This document shows, in pieces, positions 1 to 6,655 of a stretch of 51,559 nucleotides of DNA. A program made the translations under genes and the position numbers. The DNA is from Sva-07 sp031426215 (GTDB taxonomy: Bacteria > Actinomycetota > Acidimicrobiia > Acidimicrobiales > Ilumatobacteraceae): NCBI GenBank assembly GCA_031426215.1, contig JANPKU010000031.1:1-51559 (forward strand), in the 5' to 3' direction. The notes below the pieces were generated by a model. That model searched no databases, had not been told where the DNA came from, and was given only the letters and a program-made list of their open reading frames with translations. The stretch's first letter is position 1; each line of letters opens with the position of its first letter.

Positions 1-1441
1 CCCGGTCGCCCTTGGCGATGCGCCCGTTGACCATTTCCATCAGATCGTCGATCTGACCCTTGGTGGGCCTGATGATCGCTTCGGGGTCGACCAGGCCGGT
101 GGGTCGCACGATCTGTTCGACGATGTTGGTCGACACTCGCAGCTCGTAGGCGCTCGGGGTGGCCGACAGGAACACACACTGGTTGACCCTCTCGAGCACT
201 TCTTCGAACGTGAGTGGCCGGTTGTCGCGCGCTGACGGCAGGCGGAAGCCGTGCTCGACGAGCATGTCCTTGCGGCTGCGGTCGCCGGCGAACTGGCCGT
301 GGAGCTGCGGCACCGCCACGTGACTTTCGTCGATCACGAGCAGGTAGTCGTCGGGGAAGTAGTCGAGCAGGGTGAAGGGCGGTTCGCCGGGCACGCGACC
401 GTCCATGTGCATCGAGTAGTTCTCGATGCCGTTGCAGTAGCCGACCTCGCTCATCATCTCGAGGTCGTACTGGGTGCGCATCCGCAACCGCTGCGCTTCG
501 AGCAACTTGTCGTTCTCGTCGAACCATTTCAGGCGTTCCTGCAATTCGACTTCGATGCCGGCCATCGCAGTGCGGAGCCGTTCCGGGCCGGTGACGTAGT
601 GGGTGGCGGGGAAGACGTGGGCTCGCTGCAGTTCGCTGAGCTGCTCGCCCGTGAGCGGGTCGATGGTGGTGATGCGGTCGATGGTGTCGCCGAACATCTC
701 GATGCGCAGCACGCTTTCTTCGTACGCCGGGTGCACCTCGATCGTGTCGCCGCGCACCCGGAAATTGCCTCGCCCGAGCGTCATGTCGTTGCGGCCGTAC
801 TGCATGTCGACGAGTCGGCGCAGGATGTTGCGCATGTCGTAGTCGACGCCGACCGACAAGTCGAGCAGGTTGCCCCGGTACTCCTCGGGATTCCCCATGC
901 CGTAGATGCACGACACCGACGCGACGACGATCACGTCACGGCGGGTGAGCAGCGCGGCGGTCGCCGAGTGGCGGAGCCGGTCGATTTCGTCGTTGATCGA
1001 GCTGTCCTTCTCGATGTAGGTGTCGCTGCTGGGGATGTACGCCTCGGGCTGGTAGTAGTCGTAGTAGCTGACGAAGTACTCGACCCGGTTGTCGGGGAAG
1101 AACTCGCGCATCTCCTGTGCGAGCTGCGCGGCGAGCGACTTGTTGGGGGCAAGGATCAGCGTCGGGCGCTGCGTCTGCTCGATGGTCCATGCGATGGTGG
1201 CCGACTTGCCCGATCCGGTGATTCCGAGCAGCGTCTGGAACCGTTCACCCTCGTCGATCGCCTTGGTCAGCGCGGCGATCGCCTGCGGTTGGTCGCCCGC
1301 AGGCTGGAAATCGGACACCACCCGGAACTTTGCGTCGCCGAGCGCTGCGTAGTTGCTGGCCGGCGCAGCGTGCAGCAACGCCTCCTCGGGTGCAACGACC
1401 TCGGGCGGAGTCGTGATTCCGGGCGTCAGCGTCTCGGACAT
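1..1441 (-). CDS. uvrB: Excinuclease ABC subunit B, 3' end cut by window edge
   Basis: UvrB is the damage-verifying helicase of nucleotide excision repair; it takes DNA from UvrA and recruits UvrC. About 480 N-terminal residues are present. Visible are the Walker A motif GITGSGKS (residues 73-80, with Ser in place of the usual final Thr), the beta-hairpin region beginning YYDYYQPEAYIP that clamps one strand, LLVIDESHV as Walker B, and VFLSATPS of the helicase core. Family proteins run to roughly 670-700 residues, so the last 200 or so, including the UVR coiled coil that contacts UvrC, lie outside the window. The ATG at 1441 is preferred because a -10 like hexamer ends six bases upstream, which predicts a leaderless message. 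It is divergent from the uvrD2-like helicase and shares a LexA-like site with it. Confidence 0.96.
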   Translation of the reverse strand, partial: MSETLTPGITTPPEVVAPEEALLHAAPASNYAALGDAKFRVVSDFQPAGDQPQAIAALTKAIDEGERFQTLLGITGSGKSATIAWTIEQTQRPTLILAPNKSLAAQLAQEMREFFPDNRVEYFVSYYDYYQPEAYIPSSDTYIEKDSSINDEIDRLRHSATAALLTRRDVIVVASVSCIYGMGNPEEYRGNLLDLSVGVDYDMRNILRRLVDMQYGRNDMTLGRGNFRVRGDTIEVHPAYEESVLRIEMFGDTIDRITTIDPLTGEQLSELQRAHVFPATHYVTGPERLRTAMAGIEVELQERLKWFDENDKLLEAQRLRMRTQYDLEMMSEVGYCNGIENYSMHMDGRVPGEPPFTLLDYFPDDYLLVIDESHVAVPQLHGQFAGDRSRKDMLVEHGFRLPSARDNRPLTFEEVLERVNQCVFLSATPSAYELRVSTNIVEQIVRPTGLVDPEAIIRPTKGQIDDLMEMVNGRIAKGDR

Positions 1442-1447
1442 CCGCTC

Positions 1448-1477
1448 ATCCTAGCTCGGGAACACCTGTTCGGTCAC
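1448..1477 (-). promoter_or_regulatory. uvrB promoter, probably leaderless
   Basis: Reading the minus strand, a TAGGAT hexamer (1453-1448) fits the actinobacterial TANNNT -10 and ends six bases before the uvrB ATG, so transcription should begin at or next to the start codon. GTGACC at 1477-1472 is a reasonable -35 with an 18-base spacer. There is no Shine-Dalgarno sequence between the -10 and the start. Inferred from sequence only. Confidence 0.55.
1460..1471. promoter_or_regulatory. LexA-type SOS box
   Basis: The 12 bases GAACACCTGTTC are a perfect match to the core GAAC-N4-GTTC of the LexA operator known from mycobacteria and other actinobacteria. The site lies between the predicted -35 and -10 of uvrB, where a bound repressor would block polymerase. 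It is also about 160 bases upstream of the divergent helicase. uvrB is a classical SOS gene in many bacteria, which supports the call. Confidence 0.7.
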
Positions 1478-1495
1478 GTGTCCGTGCATTGCAGC

Positions 1496-1533
1496 GATGA
1501 GCGAAACGCCGGTATCAGGGCGGTTCGCTCATC
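1496..1533 (-). repeat. 38-bp palindromic repeat, copy 1 (inverted)
   Basis: Arms GATGAGCGAA and TTCGCTCATC enclose a GC-rich centre with a second small stem. Compared with the other seven copies this one is in reverse orientation: its centre reads as the complement of CCGCCC..ATACCGGCG. It begins exactly 61 bases before copy 2. Confidence 0.85.
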
Positions 1534-1556
1534 GTCCTCAGATTGTCGGCGCAAGC

Positions 1557-1594
1557 GATGAGCGACGCGCCCGAATACCGGCTTTTCGCTCATC
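1557..1594 (+). repeat. 38-bp palindromic repeat, copy 2
   Basis: Starts GATGAGCGACGCGCCC and ends TTCGCTCATC. The 23-base spacer from copy 1 has the same length as every other spacer of this family in the window. The pair lies in the uvrB/uvrD2 divergent intergenic region, ending 24 bases before the predicted helicase -10. Confidence 0.85.
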
Positions 1595-1617
1595 GCTCGG
1601 GGTGGGTGGCCATCTCG

Positions 1618-1623
1618 TACAGT
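1618..1623 (+). promoter_or_regulatory. uvrD2 -10 element, leaderless start
   Basis: TACAGT ends six bases before the ATG at 1630. The spacing is the one seen repeatedly in this window for starts without a Shine-Dalgarno. It supports 1630 as the true start in place of an in-frame upstream ATG that lies inside the palindromic repeat. Confidence 0.45.
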
Positions 1624-1629
1624 GCTGCG

Positions 1630-3645
1630 ATGGAGCCGGATGCGCTGATCGCCGATCTGGATGCGGACCAGCGCGCCGCCGTCATGACCGAATCGCAACT
1701 CGTGGCGGTGATTGCCGGTGCCGGATCGGGCAAGACCCGGGTGCTGACCCGGCGCATCGCCCACCGGATCGCCATCGAAACCGCTGACCCCCGCCACACG
1801 CTTGCGCTCACGTTCACTCGCGAGGCCGCCGGCGAGATGCGCAAGCGGCTCCATCGGCTCGGAATCCGAGAACATGTCGAGGCGGGCACGTTCCACTCGG
1901 TGATGCTCGGCGTGCTCAAACAACGATGGACCGACACCGAGCGACGCCCGCTCAACGTGGTCAACGACCGGCGACGACTCATCAGCGACACCATCGATGC
2001 CGGCGACCGACGCAGCCTCGCCGCCTACCTCGCCGAGGTCGACTGGGCGTCGGCGCGAGGTATCGATGCCGACCACTACGCAGCAGCTGCACGCCGCGAT
2101 CAACGCCATCCCGCTCCCGGCATCGACCGCTGCGCCATGGTGTACGCCGACTACCAGACCATCAAGAAGCGGCGCGGCGTGATCGACTTCGATGACGTCC
2201 TCGCCCACACGATCCGCGACATGCGCCGCGATGACGACTTCGCCGACTCGGTGCGTTGGCGTTTCCGTCATCTGCTGGTCGACGAAGCGCAGGACCTCAA
2301 TCCGCTCCAGCACGCCGTGGTCGATCTTCTTCGGCAGGGGCGCAACGACCTGTTCCTGGTGGGCGATCCGTCGCAGGCCGTCTACGGCTTCAACGGCGCC
2401 GATCCCAGCCTGCTCGTCGACGTCGCGACCCGATTCCCCGGCATCGAGGTCATCCGGCTCCCCGTGAACCACCGATGCACACCCCAGATCGTTGCCGCCG
2501 GGGTCCACGTCCTCACCGCGACCGATCAAGCAAGTCCGCTCGTGTCGAATCGAGGGGACGGTCCGATGGTGGAACGTGTCGTGGCCGACGACGAGGCCGA
2601 CGAGGCTCGCCGCATCGCGCAGTTCATCATGCGGTGCGATCCGAACCTCGTCCGCACCGGCGAAGTCGCGGTACTTGCACGCACCAATGCGCAGCTCGCG
2701 CCGATCTCCGACGCGCTCGAGAAAGCCGGGCTTCCCGTGCGCCGCCACGCCACGGCCAGCGGCAGTCCACTGCAAGCCACTGTTCGTCACGCCGCTGCGC
2801 TCGGCTCGGCGTCACGCCTGCGTGGATGGGCCCACGACATCCTCGATGCGCCACCCATTCCGCAGTCGTTACGGCACCGCACGCCTGAGTCCCGTCGGGG
2901 AGTCGACGTCCGATCGAGCACCGACAACGACGGCGACGACAACCTTGGCGACGACGGCGACGCCGAACGTCGGGTGGCTGCCGCTGTGCTCGATTTTCTC
3001 CGTGAGCAGACGTTCGGCGACGGTGCCACGTTTCGGGCGTGGATCGCAACGACCAACCCGTTCGACGACACGACGACAGCGGGCATCGACCTCCTGACGT
3101 TCCACGCCGCCAAAGGACGCGAGTGGCACACCGTGGTGGTCACCGGAGTGGAGAGCAGCCTCGTCCCGCACAAATCAGCGAGTACCACGGCGGCGAAGGC
3201 CGAGGAAGGCAGGCTCCTCTACGTTGCGTTCACACGGGCCACCGATCGTCTGCTGGTCACCTCCGCCGCCCGGCGCGGCGGCTACGGCCGAACTCCGAGC
3301 CCGTTCGTCACGGGACTCGACCTGGACGAGCGTCCTCCCGCTCCCCCACCGCGCCGGGTGAGGGCTCGCGTCGATCCACTGCTCGGGGCTTTACGCGAGT
3401 GGCGCAGCGAGTCGGCACGGCGCGCCGACATCCTCCCGCCTCAGCTGTGCAGCGACCGTGACCTTGCGGCCATCGCACGGGAACGCCCGACCACCGCCGA
3501 GCAGTTGGCGGCCATCACGTCGTTCGGACAGATCACCGCCGAACGCCTCGCGCCTCAGATCCTCGATGTCGTGCGTTCCAACGTCGACGACGACCCGAGC
3601 GCCGCAACCGGTCAGTCGGCCAGGTCGACGATGACGGGGGCGTGA
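1630..3645 (+). CDS. uvrD2: UvrD/PcrA superfamily 1 helicase with HRDC tail (UvrD2-like)
   Basis: ATP-dependent 3'-5' DNA helicase, 671 residues. Visible motifs are AGAGSGKT (Walker A, residues 29-36), LLVDEAQDLNPLQ (motif II), GDPSQAVYGFNGAD (motif III), LLTFHAAKGREWHTV and LLYVAFTRATDRLL (motifs V-VI). The last 50 or so residues (RDLAAIARERPTTAEQL...) look like an HRDC domain, the hallmark of mycobacterial UvrD2. An in-frame ATG at 1543 would add 29 residues translated from a palindromic repeat and is rejected. The start at 1630 has a -10 at leaderless spacing. The 3' end overlaps the convergent xth gene by 34 bases. Neighbouring uvrB and xth suggest a role in repair. Assignment to UvrD2 rather than another UvrD relative rests on the HRDC tail. 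Confidence 0.9.
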   Translation: MEPDALIADLDADQRAAVMTESQLVAVIAGAGSGKTRVLTRRIAHRIAIETADPRHTLALTFTREAAGEMRKRLHRLGIREHVEAGTFHSVMLGVLKQRWTDTERRPLNVVNDRRRLISDTIDAGDRRSLAAYLAEVDWASARGIDADHYAAAARRDQRHPAPGIDRCAMVYADYQTIKKRRGVIDFDDVLAHTIRDMRRDDDFADSVRWRFRHLLVDEAQDLNPLQHAVVDLLRQGRNDLFLVGDPSQAVYGFNGADPSLLVDVATRFPGIEVIRLPVNHRCTPQIVAAGVHVLTATDQASPLVSNRGDGPMVERVVADDEADEARRIAQFIMRCDPNLVRTGEVAVLARTNAQLAPISDALEKAGLPVRRHATASGSPLQATVRHAAALGSASRLRGWAHDILDAPPIPQSLRHRTPESRRGVDVRSSTDNDGDDNLGDDGDAERRVAAAVLDFLREQTFGDGATFRAWIATTNPFDDTTTAGIDLLTFHAAKGREWHTVVVTGVESSLVPHKSASTTAAKAEEGRLLYVAFTRATDRLLVTSAARRGGYGRTPSPFVTGLDLDERPPAPPPRRVRARVDPLLGALREWRSESARRADILPPQLCSDRDLAAIARERPTTAEQLAAITSFGQITAERLAPQILDVVRSNVDDDPSAATGQSARSTMTGA

Positions 3646-4385
3646 TCGCTCGGCTGTTTGCCCTTGCGGGCGTTGCGGTCGACGATGCACCACTCGGCAC
3701 GATCTGCGACCGACGCCGAACACATGAGCAGGTCGATGCGCATTCCTCGGCCCTGGTGAAAGTCGCCGGCGCGGTAATCCCACCACGAGTACATGCGATC
3801 CTCGGCGTGCTGTCGACGAAAGACGTCGACCAAACCCCACGCTTCGAGCGCTGCGAGTCGATCGCGTTCGGGCTCACTGACGTGTGTGGCGCCGACGAGC
3901 TTGGCCGGATCGTGCACGTCTCGGTCGTCGGGTGCGATGTTGTAGTCGCCTCCGATGATGACGTCGTGTGACGGATCGGTGTCTGCATCGAGGTGGGCGA
4001 CGAGCCGATCCAGCCACGACAACTTGTACGAGTAGTGATCGTCGTCCAGCGAGCGGCCGTTGGGAACGTACACACTGCTGACGCGCACCCCACCACACGT
4101 TGCGGTGATGATTCTGGCGTCGGGATCCGGCTGGATGCCATCGGCGAAATTGGAGACGACGTCGTCGAGACCGACCTTCGAGAGGATGGCGACACCGTTC
4201 CACTGACCCTGCCCGTAGTGGGCTGTGTCGTAGCCGAGCGCACTGAAGGCGAGCGCAGGAAAGGCGTCGTCGGCGAGCTTGGTCTCCTGGAGGAGCAGGA
4301 CATCGGGTTGGACTTCGCTGAGCCATTCCTCGACGCGTTCCTGGCGAGCGCGCAGCGAGTTGATGTTCCAAGTGACGACCCTCAC
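3612..4385 (-). CDS. xth: Exodeoxyribonuclease III / AP endonuclease
   Basis: Mg-dependent nuclease of the EEP (exonuclease-endonuclease-phosphatase) family that cuts 5' of abasic sites and trims 3' ends in base excision repair. The 257-residue length is normal for the family. Visible are WNINSLRAR (N-terminal metal-site Asn), LLLQETKL (catalytic Glu), GGDYNIAPDDRDV (Asp/Asn pair), GRGMRIDLLM and the C-terminal catalytic SDHAPV. The start codon is GTG (4385), only one base after the stop of the upstream NYN-domain gene, so the two are almost certainly co-transcribed. The 3' end overlaps the end of the helicase gene on the other strand. Confidence 0.93.
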   Translation of the reverse strand: MRVVTWNINSLRARQERVEEWLSEVQPDVLLLQETKLADDAFPALAFSALGYDTAHYGQGQWNGVAILSKVGLDDVVSNFADGIQPDPDARIITATCGGVRVSSVYVPNGRSLDDDHYSYKLSWLDRLVAHLDADTDPSHDVIIGGDYNIAPDDRDVHDPAKLVGATHVSEPERDRLAALEAWGLVDVFRRQHAEDRMYSWWDYRAGDFHQGRGMRIDLLMCSASVADRAEWCIVDRNARKGKQPSDHAPVIVDLAD

Positions 4386-4386
4386 G

Positions 4387-5865
4387 TCACTCCCCCGGGT
4401 CCGACGGCGATGCCTTCTTCGCGACGCGCTTGGCGGCGGGCACTTTCTTGGCAGGTGCGGTGTTCGCCGCAGACTTCTTCGCCGCCGCCTTGGTGGCAGG
4501 GGCCTTCGGGGCTGGCGCCCGCTTGGCCGGCACCTTGTTGGCGGGCGCCTTCTTCGCCGCCGTCTTCTTCGCCGGCACCCTGGTGGCGGGGGCTTTCTCC
4601 GCTGAGGGCGTGCTCGGCGCAGCCTGCTTCGCTGCCACCCTGGTTGCCGCGGCCTTGCGCACCGGCGCCTGCTCTGCGGGCGCCTGTTTTGCCGGCGCCT
4701 TCTTCGCTGCGGCCTTCTTCGCAGGGGCCTTTTCTGCTGCAGCCTTCTTCGCAGGTGCCTTGTCTCCTGCAGCCTTCTTCGCCGCAGTCTTCTTCGCTGG
4801 CGGCTTCTTGGCTGCAGTCTTCTTCGCCGGCGCCTGTTTCGTTTCGACGCTCTCGCTGTTGCGGTGGGCGGCCGCCTCTGCCAACTGCTCGGCCCGCGCC
4901 TCGGCGATCGCTGCGTCGGCCATGTCCGGCATGGCGCAGTCGATGCTGCGTCTCAGCGGAGCGAAGCTGACGACCACGAGTGTCACCGACTCGCCGATCT
5001 GCATCACCTTGCGCGCGCTGGTCGGAGCCGGCTTCGCCATCAACCGAAGTGGCACGTAGCCCCGCACGTTGCTCTCGGCGATCGAGATGTAGGCACCGTG
5101 TGACGAGTACGACTCGACGGTGCCGTTCACGCTCGTGCCGACGGGATGGTGCTCGACGAACTCGAGGAACGGCATCAACTCGTTGACCACTTCACCGGCA
5201 GTCGGGGTGCGCTCTCGTCGTCCACTGCTCGCTTCGCGCTGCGCCGGCGGCGAGTGGTCGCTGCTCGGCTGGCTCACCTTGCGTCCGGGAGGAGGCGACT
5301 TGGGGACCGGCATCGGCTCCATCGCGGCAGCGCTCGCCTTGCGCCCACTTCGCGCGTTGTCGGTGTCGCTGTCGCGCTTCGAGCCGCGCTTCGATCCACC
5401 ACGCGACGACCCGGTTGCCTTTCGACTGACGGGGCCGCGCACGGGAAGGCGATCGACGAACACCCAGCCGACGTGTGGCACGGGCTTGCCACCGATCAGG
5501 CGCCCTTCGTCGAAGAGCCACTCGTAGTCGCCGTGGAACTCCTGGAACGAGTCGTTGGACAAGATGGACGCGTTCGCCTTCTGGGCGATGCTCAACACGA
5601 ACGCATCGCCGCGTCCGACGGCACCGGCCGGCGGCGCCACGAGTTCGTTGTTGGAGATGCCTTCCTCGAACTCCCTGGCTTCCTTCTTGTCGATGCGATG
5701 GCCGAACGTGGCGTCGACCACGACGGTGATCGACGTGTCCGGATGCTCCTCCATGAACGCCATCACGGCGTCGCTCAGCTGGGCCAGACTGGGCAGCGAA
5801 CGGCCTTCGGTGGCGATGTTGGACCCGTCGACCACGACGTGGCTGGGCCCCTTTGATGATGTCAT
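4387..5865 (-). CDS. NYN/PIN-like RNase domain plus S1 domain with histone H1-like Lys/Ala tail
   Basis: A 492-residue protein of three parts. Residues 1-135 resemble the Zc3h12a/NYN ribonuclease fold: VVVDGSNIA opens it, TVVVDATFGHRID follows, and GRGDAFVLSIAQ and ILSNDSFQEF carry further acidic residues of the expected metal site. Residues 150-230 are a basic, Ser/Pro-rich linker. Residues 240-310 look like an S1/OB RNA-binding domain (GTSVNGTVESYSSHGAYISI, then VRGYVPLRLM). Residues 344-492 are a long run of AKKxxA/PAKK units, like bacterial histone H1-type tails. The start ATG has a strong purine-rich Shine-Dalgarno (GAGGAAGAG). It precedes xth by one base. A nucleoid- or RNA-associated nuclease is plausible; its substrate is unknown. 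Confidence 0.82.
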   Translation of the reverse strand: MTSSKGPSHVVVDGSNIATEGRSLPSLAQLSDAVMAFMEEHPDTSITVVVDATFGHRIDKKEAREFEEGISNNELVAPPAGAVGRGDAFVLSIAQKANASILSNDSFQEFHGDYEWLFDEGRLIGGKPVPHVGWVFVDRLPVRGPVSRKATGSSRGGSKRGSKRDSDTDNARSGRKASAAAMEPMPVPKSPPPGRKVSQPSSDHSPPAQREASSGRRERTPTAGEVVNELMPFLEFVEHHPVGTSVNGTVESYSSHGAYISIAESNVRGYVPLRLMAKPAPTSARKVMQIGESVTLVVVSFAPLRRSIDCAMPDMADAAIAEARAEQLAEAAAHRNSESVETKQAPAKKTAAKKPPAKKTAAKKAAGDKAPAKKAAAEKAPAKKAAAKKAPAKQAPAEQAPVRKAAATRVAAKQAAPSTPSAEKAPATRVPAKKTAAKKAPANKVPAKRAPAPKAPATKAAAKKSAANTAPAKKVPAAKRVAKKASPSDPGE

Positions 5866-5981
5866 TTCTTCTCTTCCTCAGTCGTCGAGGGCACGCCGGG
5901 CGAGATGACCGCAAGTACGTCGTGAGACGAACTCGGGTCGATCACGTCGGCTGCCGCGTCGCCATCGTAGGCTCGCCGACC

Positions 5982-6599
5982 ATGATCCGAGCGGTACTCT
6001 GGGATTTCGGTGGCGTGATCCTGTCCAGCCCCTTCGAGGCGTTCAACCGGTACGAGGCCGCCAGTGGTCTCCCGATCGACTTCATCCGTAGCGTGAACGC
6101 CACGAATCCCGACTCGAACGCGTGGGCCCTGCTCGAACGCAACGACGTGATGCCCGACGAGTTCGATGCGCTCTTTGCGAACGAGTCCGAGGCGCTCGGA
6201 CATCGGATCCCCGGTGCTGACGTGCTGGGGCTGCTGTCGGGGGAGATCCGCCCGGAGATGGTCACGGCCCTCGATCGGGTGATCCGCGCCGGTTACCGCA
6301 CGGCGTGTCTGACCAACAACGTGAGCGGTGGGGAGCAACGCCTGGACGTCGGCGATGTGATGGTGATGTTCGACCACGTCGTCGAGTCGAGCAAGGTCGG
6401 TTGCCGCAAACCCGAACCACGTTTCTACGAGATCGCGTGCGAACTTCTCGGCGTGGCACCGAGCGAGTGTGTGTTCCTCGACGACCTCGGCATCAACCTC
6501 AAGCCGGCCAAGGCAATGGGCATGACCACGATCAAGGTCGGTGCCGCCGAGCCTGCGATCGTCGAACTCGAACGCATCCTCGGCATCGCCCTGCGTTGA
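5982..6599 (+). CDS. HAD-superfamily hydrolase
   Basis: A 205-residue haloacid dehalogenase-like phosphatase. Motif I appears as LWDFGGVILSS: the nucleophile Asp is present, but the usual DxD second Asp is Gly, as is common in the epoxide hydrolase N-terminal phosphatase-like / YihX-type branch. Motif II is TACLTNN, motif III the Lys in GCRKPEPRFYE, and motif IV VFLDDLGINLKPA. The cap is a small helical insert (residues 15-80). ATG 5982 follows a TAGGCT -10 by eight bases; a longer in-frame reading from 5853 overlaps the divergent gene and is rejected. It converges on kgd across a hairpin. The substrate cannot be read from sequence. Confidence 0.85.
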   Translation: MIRAVLWDFGGVILSSPFEAFNRYEAASGLPIDFIRSVNATNPDSNAWALLERNDVMPDEFDALFANESEALGHRIPGADVLGLLSGEIRPEMVTALDRVIRAGYRTACLTNNVSGGEQRLDVGDVMVMFDHVVESSKVGCRKPEPRFYEIACELLGVAPSECVFLDDLGINLKPAKAMGMTTIKVGAAEPAIVELERILGIALR

Positions 6600-6600
6600 C

Positions 6601-6653
6601 GTTCGAGATGTGCTCGGGACCGGCTACGCCGAGTCCCCTGGCACATCTCGAAC
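6601..6653. terminator. Long hairpin between convergent HAD and kgd genes
   Basis: Perfect 13-base arms GTTCGAGATGTGC (6601-6613) and GCACATCTCGAAC (6641-6653) enclose an inner GGGAC/GTCCC stem. The hairpin fills the 56 bases between two convergent stops, so a bidirectional terminator is likely. There is no U-run. One half of it, GTTCGAGATGTGCCAGG read on the minus strand, recurs at 15386. Confidence 0.6.
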
Positions 6654-6655
6654 GG

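Noticed and set aside
251..1561. A 436-residue open frame on the plus strand
   Set aside because: It is the complement of uvrB, whose motifs are unmistakable.
4430..5059. Ala/Phe/Gly-rich plus-strand frame that resembles a membrane protein
   Set aside because: It is the complement of the Lys/Ala tail of the NYN protein; the hydrophobic look comes from AAG-rich codons read in reverse.
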